From Primula veris (taxonomy: Eukaryota; Streptophyta; Magnoliopsida; Ericales; Primulaceae), in contig OY821748.1 in NCBI GenBank assembly GCA_963682055.1, positions 4,498,343-4,562,342 of the forward strand: DNA of 64,000 bases. Direction: 5' to 3'. The notes beneath the pieces were generated by a model. That model did not search any database and was not told the DNA's origin. It saw only the letters and a list, made by a program, of their open reading frames with translations. The translations under genes and the position numbers were made by a program. This document shows positions 32,601 to 43,800 of this stretch, in pieces (within the stretch, counting starts at the first letter, position 1; the number at the start of each line of letters is the position of its first letter).

Positions 32601-35600
32601 AAATATTCATCAGTAAATGGTGCCATATGTATTCTGCAGAGGCAATCAAATCAGATTATACATAAATTTAGACTATACATAGAACACTGACAACATATGA
32701 AGAGTCAAAGCACATAGTCAAACATAAGCCATATTGCAATGCGGCAAACAGCATCGCTTTATGCTTTTCTTCTTAAATAAAAAGTCGAGCAAAATAATAA
32801 ATACCTTCCAATAGTCGGGAACATCTTTCCATTGGGACCAAGAAATCTATCCCTTGCAATAATGTAGGTTTCCAACATTCTTTCATTGACCAACAAGGTC
32901 CCTGTGAAGAAGAAAAGTCTCCTAATTTAAATTGTTAACTTTTCTGAAATCACAGAAAGAATAGTGCAAATTATTTCCTCCAGTTACATGTTACTTATTT
33001 AGCTAATATTAACAGTATTCTAGAGACAATGGCAAGCGAATTTGACACAGAGAATACATATCTAAATCAGTCTGGAGACATATTTTAGGCTTGACAAAAC
33101 ATATAGTGGACTATCACAAGTACGTGTCCCATTTGGGGACCTTATAAGTACGAAATATTTAGCAAATGTATCAGCATTCACTGAAAACCCAGGGCGAACT
33201 GGTTCTGGACTATGTTTATTTACTGAAAATGTCCAAAGCAAATTCTTCAAAATAATCAAATGACTTGATTATAAACAAAGTAATGGGAATGAAAATGAAA
33301 ATGTCTAATACTATTCGGCTTCTTGGAGTGACGTTAGTGATAGCTACAAAATACAGTTACCACTATAAGTTTATGAGTATAAAGGGTTACGGCTTACCCA
33401 TTGGTTCAGATATTAAGATATCAGCTTTCTCAGGCAATTCAATTTCTTCAATTTTGCCTTTGACTACCTACAATTTTATTTTTCCAAAAGAATTAGAATT
33501 GGTTATCACCAGATCTTATCTTATCAAACATTAATACGCATACCGTGATTCTTTCACCCAATGACGGATTACCAGCAATAAGTTTTTTGGCATATTCTGC
33601 CATTTCAGAAGCCTCCACAGCATAAACGTGCCTAGCACCTGCCTGATAGAAGAAAGAGGAGAGTGAAAGCTGTGAGGTTAAGAACCATTCCAGATAGTTT
33701 AACAGCCAAGGGAACTTTTTGTGAATAATTGAGTTTACAAACAAAGAAAAACAGTAAATAAAGGCAAACCTGAGCCGCGAATAATGACAAAATACCACTA
33801 CCAGCACCAACATCCACAACCACACGATCCGTAAAATCCACACGATTCTCAATAACTGCGGCGTAATAAGTTCCTGAAAAAGAACTTTATAATTAGTTTT
33901 TCAACTTCTGAGAAAATTATAAGACCATGCAAGATACCCAAACACAGATAAAAAAAAATAGATACATAAATGCCTAAAGCTTAGTTATTTAACCTGTCCT
34001 CACGTAATCCTGTAGCATGTTTTGTTGATGTAGCAGTTGTCCATAGTAATGAAAGTACATTTTGGCAGAAGAAGACTCTATCTTCTCATCAAACTTACTT
34101 TTTGAAGTTGATAATGTTCCATTGGGTAACTGTGATCCTTTTAAGAGAAAGGGAAAAACAATTAGCCAGCACCAAAACCTATTGGATGGAAGTATTAGTT
34201 CTAGCTATAGAAGTACTTGGTTGCTTTCCATGTATTAAACAAAACAGTTACAAATTGTAATATCATATAAATTCATGTGACTCATGAAACAAGTCGTTGA
34301 GTTTAAATGTCCGACAAGGCAGAATAGCTTAGAAGATAAGAACAATGCGAGGGAAAAAATGGCGGAGGGAACAATGCAGAAGGTCAATCTGTAGCAAAGA
34401 TTGTATTAAGTTTATGTACACTGATAAAATGAGAGAATCTGCCATTCCTATAAAGGAACCATAAATGCTCAGCTAAAAAGGTTGGGTTTAAAGCTGCAAC
34501 GAAGCAAGGCCTCTATGACACCTTCCTTCAGCAGCCAAAAGAAAATTCCAACATAATCAAATGAATGGAGCTTTTTATTACGTAAGATAAAATTAAAACT
34601 AATAACTAGGACTCCGAATGATCAAACAGATTAAATGACAAAGGTGGCATGTCAATTTATGATGGTTCAATTATATGCCCCAACACAAAACATAAAATGA
34701 TTGTTCACACTTGTTCTCAATGGCAATAAGCTCTTAATAGCTTCTTGAAAGAAAATATAACATTTATTTGAATAAAAAGGATTCAAATGAAGACCAAAAA
34801 GAGCACCTTTGACATCTGCTTCCTTCTTCCATTCGTTGAAAGCACAATGGAAACTTTTACTTTCCTCTTCCTCTCTAAATCTTATTGTGATCCCCGTTGA
34901 GTAAGGTTGCTGGTATAAAAACGAGAGGATTAAAATGCATGGATATATAGCATAACAAAACCAAAATTTGAAACAAAGTCTCCTCCTAGTCAAGATTGGC
35001 ATATTTACAAGGGGAAAAAAGGGGGGAAATATTTGAAGTGGCTGCAGCAGCAGGAGGTTATATACCACAAAGCTAAATGTTTTAGGAAATCGTATTTGCA
35101 TCTATAAATAGACATAAGCAACAGTTACAAAGCTTTTGGCAATGTGTATGATCTAAATATATGATACGATGTTGAGGGATGAATGATGGCATACCTCTTT
35201 GCTTGTTTCAGAAGCTTCACAGAAGCATGCAGATTCAACAGGGCTTAATTTGAAAAGCTAAAAAGAGATCCAAAAAAAAAAAAGCAATCAGTGTGACGAA
35301 ACACATTTAAGAAAGTACTTCCCATGCCTTGGCTATAACATCTATAGACACAGAAATAAATGCTGTAAAGGTGTATAATGTGGGGGAAGATTTCCGACAG
35401 AAACATGAGATCAGTGAAGTTGTAGTTAGAAGGGGTAACTTGAATATCTCTAGCGGGACATGCTATAGATCTAGAAAAAATGTTGTTTTTCAACTCTTGT
35501 AAAAAGTATTAAATCCCACAAAGAATGAGCTTCGTCAATCAAGTCAAAAAGAAAAGGTAGTGAAGATCTGCAATGAGTCGGGTGACAATATCAAAGCTTA

Positions 35601-37624
35601 CTCTAATTCCTTTTAAGTAAAGCATAATATGTGATAACTAAAAGGGACAACATAAAAAATAAAAAATAACAAAACAACATACAGAGGTCGCCCTTGTTTG
35701 TTTTAGATGTAATCTTCTTAGCAAACAAAATGATCCCATACCAGTCTGACAAAAAAATTGGCTTCACCCAACATAAAAATTCAATCTTTTAACAAAAAAA
35801 TCCCACTAGAAAGTTATTATGATGATAAACTTGGGTCCATCCAACTAAAAGACTCGAGCTTTCTGAAGCAAAAACTCAGGTTTTAGATTGCCAAAGTTCA
35901 ACTCACAATAAAATAAAACAAAATCATACTCCCTCCGTTCCCATTTTATTCACCTGCATTGGGACTCACCCACATTAAGGGGACAACATTATGACACATC
36001 TTTTTCTATGTTTTTCCAAAGTCTATCCTTGTTATATTTAATATAAAATCCTAAGAGTTGCTTAGATAAGGGTAAAAATGTAAATGCTCAAAAAGTATAT
36101 ACTAATTTAGGAAAGTGGACAATTAAATGAGAACTTCCCAAAATGGAATAATGGACCATAAAAAGGGAACGGAGAGAGTAACAACAATAATGACCTTAAA
36201 AGCAACGAACTAACAATCCCCGTTCTGAGTATAATTATAGACCCAATGGTTGTAAATCTATCACTGGATTCCTGATTAACAACTATGATAATAAAATAGG
36301 TATATAATTTGGCCAATTATCATTAAATATCCGCAATGAATTCCAAATAGCATAACATCCTCATAAATCCAAACAAAGGAAACAAGAACAATTATAATGA
36401 CAATTAACTTGGGTTCACACAACTTTAAAATTCAAACTTTCCTAAACAAAAATGAAACAGAACCTCGGGTTTTAAGCTGGCCAAACATTTGCACTTTCGC
36501 TCACAATAAAATTAAATAAGAAAAAAAAAGAACAATGACGAGGTTAAAAGCTATGACCAAACAAGCACCCAGTTACAGATATAATTGTAGACACAATGGT
36601 TATAAATTGAATATGTATCCTTCGATTGCTTTCGGTTCAACAACTAAAAATACAAAGATGTACAATAAAACTAATCATCGTTACTTGCCCACACTCAATT
36701 CCAAATAACATAAATTTAATCACAATTCACAACTCAGAAAACAATTATATAACTCCAGACACAATGGCAATAATTATATCCTTCGATTCAATTCAATCTG
36801 ACAAATATAATTATAAGACAACTAAGGCTATGTTTGGCAACAATTTTCTAGTCCAAAATCAGCTTCTAAAAATCCATTAAATTTCCAGAATTTTTAGCTT
36901 CCAAAGCCTTAAAATCTGGTTTTTAAAAGCTAAATAATCTGACAGTCCAAAACACCCACAGATTTTTAAAATCAAAAATCAAAAACTCCGCTACGAAAAT
37001 CAGTTGCCAAACGAACCCTAATTCTCCTTATTTTGTCCATACCCAATTCCGATATCATAAAAAAAGCTATACTTAAAGCTCAATTATAGCTTTAAAAAGC
37101 TTAAATTAAAAAAATCGCTTTTCCGCTATTTAGGCCGCCTAAAAGCTTACACTTTTTACAAGCTTTTAGCATAATTCTTGCAAAAAGGATTTAGCCAGAA
37201 AAAAGATATCACTTCTTAAAACACAATAAAGTTATTTACCCAATTCCGATATCATAAAATAATAACAAATTAAAACCCAAAAAAGTTAAATTGATTATAA
37301 GTACCTGAGCAGTTGAAAGGGTTGATGGTAACGGTGTTGTTAGTACTAAATTAATAATAAATCAAAACCCATAAAAAATTAAGTGACTATAGGTACCTGA
37401 GCAGTTTGAAGATCGATGGTAACGGTGTCGTTCGCATCCGAACTAGGACAAAATCGAAGCTCGATAAAACCCGATTGGGAGGTGAATTCAGCTTTAACTG
37501 TTGTTGAATTTGGATCCAATTTAGAAGAAGAAGAAGAAGAAGAAGAAGAGAGTTTGTTTATGGAGGCTAATTTGAATAATTCTTGAGTTTTTTTACTCTC
37601 CTTTTGCTTTGCCTCGTTTTCCAT
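29630..37624 (-). CDS. Type I protein arginine methyltransferase, CARM1/PRMT4 type (PRMT13/14-like)
   Basis: Fifteen exons with GT-AG ends: 37624-37397, 35257-35195, 34909-34807, 34137-33994, 33873-33770, 33642-33544, 33467-33398, 32901-32805, 32633-32579, 32201-32118, 31512-31435, 31112-31009, 30891-30719, 30483-30332 and 29713-29630. They sum to 1638 nt (545 aa), near the 528-535 aa of Arabidopsis PRMT14/PRMT13. An N-terminal PH-like region with LFKLSPVES is followed by SAM-binding motif [16 protein letters not shown], post-I VYAVEAS, the double-E loop SEPMG...NERMLE, and a TTHWYQ THW loop. It would place asymmetric dimethyl marks on histone H3 Arg17 and other substrates in the nucleus. A run of nine Ser in exon 1 is coded by a GAA/TTC microsatellite. 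The last exon is less certain than the others, but its phase fits and it gives a stop. Confidence 0.92.
29984..30011. repeat. (TG)n microsatellite in the last PRMT intron
   Basis: Alternating TG/GT dinucleotides, thirteen or so, between exons 14 and 15. Confidence 0.9.
31297..31319. repeat. Poly(T) tract in a PRMT intron
   Basis: An uninterrupted run of about 21 T in the intron between exons 11 and 12. On the gene's strand it is poly(A). Confidence 0.85.
35929..36178. mobile_element. Stowaway-like MITE (250 bp) in PRMT intron 1
   Basis: The left end ctccctccgttccc and the right end gggaacggagagag are inverted copies with one mismatch. Both ends are flanked by the dinucleotide TA (35927-35928 and 36179-36180). 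This is the signature of Tc1/mariner-type Stowaway MITEs. No coding capacity. Confidence 0.9.
36826..37018. mobile_element. PIF/Harbinger-like MITE (193 bp) in PRMT intron 1
   Basis: Terminal inverted repeats GGCTATGTTTGGCAAC and GGGTTCGTTTGGCAAC (second read on the - strand), flanked by TAA on both sides (36823-36825 and 37019-37021). The TTTGG core and 3-bp TAA/TTA duplication fit Tourist/PIF elements. Confidence 0.72.
37301..37355 (-). pseudogene. Duplicated 3' end of PRMT exon 1 with donor
   Basis: A diverged copy of the exon 1 end: the string gtacctgagcag followed by a 'gatggtaacggtgt' match occurs here and, 92 bp further right, at the true exon end (37393-37450). The intron flank (aatcaaaaccca...) is also duplicated. 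It therefore places a second copy of the splice donor inside intron 1. Confidence 0.75.
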
Positions 37625-37785
37625 TGTTAAAGAAATGTTTGTGTTTGTGTTTGTGTGTGTGTTTGTGTTTGTGTGTGTGTTTGTGTGTGTGTTTTAGTGT
37701 GTGTAAAAGAGAGAGAATGAAGTAGGGTTTGAGTGTGCTGATAGATTCCGTCTCTCTCTCTCTCTCTCTCTCTGTGTTACTTTTG
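37625..37785 (-). promoter_or_regulatory. PRMT 5' leader with GT/TTG and TC repeats
   Basis: Directly upstream of the PRMT ATG the + strand carries gtgtttgtgt-type repeats (37637-37701) and a (TC)n run (37751-37772). On the gene's strand these are CA- and GA-rich, typical of plant 5' leaders. Transcription start not resolved. Confidence 0.5.
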
Positions 37786-39723
37786 GTTTCTTTATGTATG
37801 TACTGTATATGACTAGTATAATATTCAATATTCAATTTTCATATTCACTTTACACTATCTAATTGCAAATTTAACCGCAAATAAATCATGTTTAAGTTTG
37901 AACCATATGTTTAGATTTTGATATATTTGATTTGGACCATTTAAACATGGGTTATTCATCCATCAAAATTACACGAAATTTCGTTAGCTCCGACAATTTG
38001 GCACAAATGGAATAGTATCATTCTATTATAATAACTCAACGCAAGTCAAATGAGTCTGTACAATCTAATCATTTTTTTTTCCAAAAATGCTCTTACATCT
38101 TTATATTAATTACAATAATATCATACTCCCATAAAAATATAAAAAATAAAAACTAATAAAACTATTTATCACTCTTTAATAACAAAATATTCTTTTAAAT
38201 CTTAAACTATATTTTTTTTTTTTTGTATTATTCACGTATTTATATCATAACTATAACTATTTTCAATATTTTTTATTGCATTACGTGCCGCACACGCAAC
38301 GTGTGGGGCATGGTTACTGGTATATCTATATGTATGTATCTAGTACCATAACTACAGCTAAACTCTGATTCCCTCTTTTTAAAATTATGTTTATTGTTTA
38401 TCGTTTCCCGTTTACAATTATTTCGTGTATAAATTTTATATTTTTGCTAATAAATATTTGTTTCTCGTTTCCTTTTAGAATCCCCGAGCTTTCCTAACCA
38501 TTATAGTTTTGTTCTCTCAACCTATTTCCAATCTTGGCAAATATGGTATGTAGTATGTACTACGTAAGTAACAAGTGTTTGAAATGTTTTATTTTGACCC
38601 CATTTCTTTTTAGGGCATGTTTTTACTTTTATCGACCTCGTTTTAGGCATGTGTGGTGTTCCTCGATTTTATGTGAGGCATGTTGGTGTTGTAATAGGCG
38701 GAAATTCGATAAGATATCATTTTAAGCGTAACTTTTTTTCGAGCATGTTTTTATCGTACTCCGTTTTGGCATGTTTAGCGTACCTCGGTTTTTTGTGAGG
38801 CTTATTGGTGCTACAAATAATGTTAACCACATAGAAATTAGACGGGGGTTAGACACCACGTGATTAAGCGATTTAGCTGGATTTAAGTGGAATTAGGCTA
38901 TAAACGACTTGTTGCCGCCCCAAACCCGTTTTGTGTCTTTTTTAAAAATATGGCTACACATGAAAAGATTAGAAAAGAAACTGGCAATTTTCATTGTGTT
39001 ATAATTGAAAACAAGATGTTACAATGTCAAGAAAAGACAGTAGATGAATTCATGAACAACAAAATGACAATGAAAATAATAAGCAGATAACAAAAATAAA
39101 ATAAATGTTAAAACAAATCTTTAAGGACACAATATGGAGTATATTTGATAAAATATCCACAAGTGGCTCATGCTAGACATAATAATCACTATATAATCAC
39201 CAAAAACATAAATAGTGTTTTTGGATGATTAGGTCGGTATTCTTCTTTTATTACCTATAATCAACATTTAACCAGAATAAAAATAACCCGCATCCTATCT
39301 TTCTATGTGCCATCATTGCGGAAACAAAATATGAAGTTTGCCAACAAATCCAGAAAGTGGCTGCTCGCCACCGGATTTTGAAACTAGCGATAAAGATGTA
39401 GGTTAAGGAGATACTTGAAGCAAGGCCAGTCGATAAGAGCACTAGTCCTTACACAAGCATATAAAGGTTAAATACATATATTCTTTCAGAAGTAAAGAGT
39501 TCGGAGCAGCATACCACCACATTGGAGTTCCGAGCACCATACCACCACGTTGGAGATCATCCTCGAAAGATGGCCCAGGCTCAATTACAGTAAACCTTGG
39601 AACTTGGACAAATAAAAAGTTTTTAATTATTTGTGGGCAACATATTTCAGCCCATTATTTTGTTGGGCCCAATTTGGATATACAAATGGACTTTCTAGCG
39701 TATCCTAAAGGTTCCATTTTAAT
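37786..39723. other. Intergenic, PRMT to MITE
   Basis: AT-rich, no gene supported. Two diverged copies of a ~125-bp segment are visible at about 38612-38700 and 38740-38820 (shared gcatgttttta, tgtgaggc and ttggtg motifs). Confidence 0.6.
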
Positions 39724-39731
39724 GTTAATAT

Positions 39732-39988
39732 TAGGGTTGGGCAAAAAACCGGAAAAACCGAACCGGACCGATAACCGAAACCGAAAAATAAAAAAAAAAT
39801 CGGGTCGGTTTCGGTTTTCAATAAAACCGAAAAAATAAAAAAACCCGAAACTGGACCGAAAAAACCCGGTCCGATTCGGTCCAAAAAATAAAAAGACCGA
39901 AATCGAAAAAAACCAAACCGAAAAATATGCTCGGTTTCAGTTTCGGTTTTGCTAAAAACCGAACCGAACCGGACTGAACCCGGCCCTA
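39732..39988. mobile_element. hAT-like MITE with CCGAAA/AACCG-rich interior (257 bp)
   Basis: Ends are TAGGGTTGGGC on the left and, read on the - strand from the right, TAGGGCCGGGT. An 8-bp duplication (gttaatat) flanks the element at 39724-39731 and 39989-39996. The interior is made of degenerate aaccgaaccgg/ccgaaa units. An 8-bp duplication with TAGGG ends fits the hAT superfamily. No coding capacity. Confidence 0.78.
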
Positions 39989-39996
39989 GTTAATAT

Positions 39997-40801
39997 TGTT
40001 AAGAGATATGAGTAAGTTTGAACTTATATTTCAAAAAATAAATGTATCTAGTATTTTTTTCGTTAAGAAATATGAGTAAGTTGGGCAATTCGCCGGGTCA
40101 GGCCGGCACTGTTCATCCTGAGTGTGTACAAGACCATTTCGTTCTCATATCATATGCTGCGAGTTTTGTTGTCATTGGAGCTTTACAATGCACCATCCAT
40201 ATTCCAGTAAGCAATGATCGATTATGATTCTTGTAAATGCTAGGCTCATTTTTTTCACTAATTTGATTCAGCCCCGTAAACTGAGAACTGTATTAACTAC
40301 TGACTACTGACTTGTATAAAATACATAAATCATATCGTCTTTAGCATCAGATAATGATAGTTATAACAATACAGACCGTCACAGAACCTGGGGGTAAGAC
40401 ATGCCCGGGATTCAAGAAAGTGACCAAAAAAAAAATAACTGTAAAACTGGAAGTACACTTAGCTTCAATTGTAACCAGAAGATCATGCTTACGAAATGAA
40501 TATTGCATATGTATGGTGCTATTGGAACTATAATTAGCTTTCCATTAAACAAAAGCTTACTAATGGCAAAAGGAAAATAAAGGCAGAAGAGAAGCTGGCA
40601 TAATTGAAAGAACTTCAATGTATTACACTTTGCTTTGCAGTGAACATACACTCTAGACGAGAGAGACTAAAGATACAAAATGTCAAAAGAACCTTAATAG
40701 ATTGTAAGCAATACCGTAACTGTAGTATCACAAGTTACAAATATCGTACCAAAATACATAAAATATGACTTAAAAGTGGAAAAAAGAATCGAATTAAACT
40801 T
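39997..40801. other. XXT 3' flank
   Basis: AT-rich sequence downstream of the XXT stop; probably its 3' UTR in the part near 40600-40801. No other gene seen. Confidence 0.55.
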
Positions 40802-43800
40802 CTACAAAACCTTAACAGCTTTAAACTCTGGATGAAGCAACCCAAGCTCATCCTTCACCTCGAGTGGATTACTCGTCTCATTTTTTGTTCTCACAACTCT
40901 CCTACTCGCAAGTGTCTTATGTGTAAACCCATACATTTGCAAAATCTGATTATCCCCAAAATTAAAAGCTCTATCCATTTGTTTCAAACACCTCTCCACA
41001 GGGTAATCCCCGAATTTTCCACAAGGCTTACACCCAACAAAATGGGTAACAAGTGGCCACCTATGATCACCAAGGCCCGGATGGTAATTCTCTATCATCT
41101 CCTCGTATCTATCAACCAATATCCCCCAATAACCGTGCAAATAATATGCGTTCTCTAAATAAACCTTCTCACCCCATTTATCCCTTTGAGTAGCCAACAA
41201 ATAAACCATAGCCGACTGGTCATCAGCTTCAAAAACAGGCCTATCTTTAAGCTCCCTAGTCAGAATTTCACCCGCCTGGTCCCTAACTTTTCCTTTTGGT
41301 CCCATTGGGGCCCAAGCGTCTAAAATATCTAACGCCCATTGACCATTTCTCAATAAAAAACTACCCGTGTTTAAACCAATCCAATTTTTTTGATCGTAAA
41401 CCATTTCGTTCCACCCATGTAAAACAAAGTTGTGATCTTTATATCTATCCCAAGGGACCTCAAACGCCATATCTGTAAACATAGCATCACTATCCATCCA
41501 CCACAAGAACTCAACCTCGGGATGAGATAATAAAAGTTTGCGTATTAACGGTAATTTCGCCCAAAAACCGGCCATTTCAGCGTCGAGTAAGGCCATATTG
41601 TAGAAAATCTCAATCCCATGCAACCTACAGTAATCGATTTTGTTTTTTATCGCTTTCAATAAATAATGATCACCGACAGGGTTTTCACACGGTTTTGGGG
41701 AGGAACCAGTAACTAGCAAAACCCTAGGCTTGTTTGGTCTAATAAAATTGGGAAAACTAGGGTTTTTCTTCAGCCAATCGGCTCTTTGTTCATCCCAATT
41801 GGAGATCTTAGGCCCCAAGGTATAAGGCTTGTTTGGATCTGGCTTTTCGTCCTCGCCTGTAGAAACAATGATGAATTAATGAATACCAAATATACAATCT
41901 TAAATGTTACTTCGTTACTGCAGAGCAACAGAAATATACAAATCAAGTGTGTACACCTCCAGAAAAGATTCATACCATGAGATCAGTGAACACATACAGT
42001 ATTATACGAGTAATCACTAAATGTTATAAATTTCAGAAAAAGCACTACCGCACATGTTATAAAACAAAAACTAAAAATATGCCCTTTTTGGTCAGCAGCT
42101 GGACAACATAAATCAACTGATCAAATAATAATAAATTAAAAGCTATAATAGGAACTATTGAACTGACTTGTAAGCTCTGCTTAACCAAGCTCATTAATTA
42201 CTCATATTCATCGTATTAAAAAATAAAAATAAAATAGATCAGATTATCCACCGACTACTGGGTTAACTGAAAAACAAAAACCAAAAGATATGCCATTTTT
42301 GGTCAGCAGCTGGATGACAATCAAACTATAAATCAACTGATCAGAAAAAAAATAAAAAAGCCATTATAGGAACTATTGAACTGAGTTTACATACTGTATT
42401 AAGAAAAAACTTAAAAAATGCCCTTTTTGGTCAGCAGCGGGATAACAATAACCTATAAATCAACTAATCAGAAAATAAATTAAAAAGCTATAATAGGAAC
42501 TATTGAACCGAGCCTATGAACTCTGCTCAGACAAGCTCTATAAACTCTGCTCAGACAAGCTCATAAATTTTTAATATTCATCATTTAAAAAAAACTATAA
42601 ATCAACATATGCTCAAACATTAAAAAGCCCTTTTTTGGTAAGCAGCTGGACAACAATCAACCATAAATCAACTGATCAGATAATAAATTAGAAAGCTATA
42701 ATAGGAACTATTGAACTGAGTCTATAAGCTCTGCATAAACAAGCTCATAAATTACTCATATTTATCATTTAAAATAAACCCAAAAATCATCATAGGAACA
42801 ATAAATCGACTAATCAGATAATAAAACTAAAAAACATGCCATTTTTGGATTAAACCATAAATCAACTGATCAGATAATAAATTACTCATATTCATCATTT
42901 TTTTTTAATCATAAAACGCAATAAATAAACTAAGCAGGTAGTAAATCAACACAACCATTTACTAAACTAAAGATTAACAACAACAACAACATTAATTAAT
43001 AAACTAATTAACCAATAATCCCCACCTTCATCCACAAGTATCCTACTAATATGAAATCCACGTAACTCTTCTTCACCGAAGACGCATCCTCACCCACCTC
43101 CTCCAAAACCCTCATCGGCTCCGATCTCCTTCCTCCGCCGGATGAAAACCGGTGCCGGATCTCGATAAAGTCTTGCTTATGTGTCCCGAATTTACCGGCG
43201 CCTAAGTTGCCACATATCACGATCACCGTTAACACTAAGCATAGGAGAGTTAATTTGCCATGACGGAGGAGTCTTTTCAGGCGCCAGAGCCGCCAAGGCC
43301 CTATCAGTCGTTCGATCATTTTTACTTTTGATGGGGTGGAGGTTTTTTAGGGGGTTTTGTTTTTGCTTTGGTTTTTGACTTGTTTGGAGGATTTGGGAGC
43401 TGGGTTTTTTATGCTAATTTAGGGGAGACTTTAAGTGAGACAGATTTAGGACATGGAAAGCATGATTTGTGATATAATTAGACAACAAAGCAAACACAAC
43501 CATTTACTAAAAGAAACATTATTAACAACAACAATAATTCATTAATTAAGATTCTTCACTTTCATGCACTAGGAACAATTAAAACAAAAAACAACTGATC
43601 AGATAATAACTTAAATAGCCATTATAGGAACAACTGAACTGAGCTTATAATTACTGATATTATCTCATACTATCATAACAAAAACTAAAAAAATCATTTT
43701 TTATGGTCAGCAGCTGGATAACTAATAACAATCAAACAATAAATCAACTGATCAGATAATAAATTAAAAGGCTATAATAGGAACTATTGAACTGGGCAAT

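Noticed and set aside
43008..43319. Independent small membrane protein
   Set aside because: It is a duplicate of the XXT exon 1 with a one-base deletion; its unique C-terminal residues come from read-through into intron.
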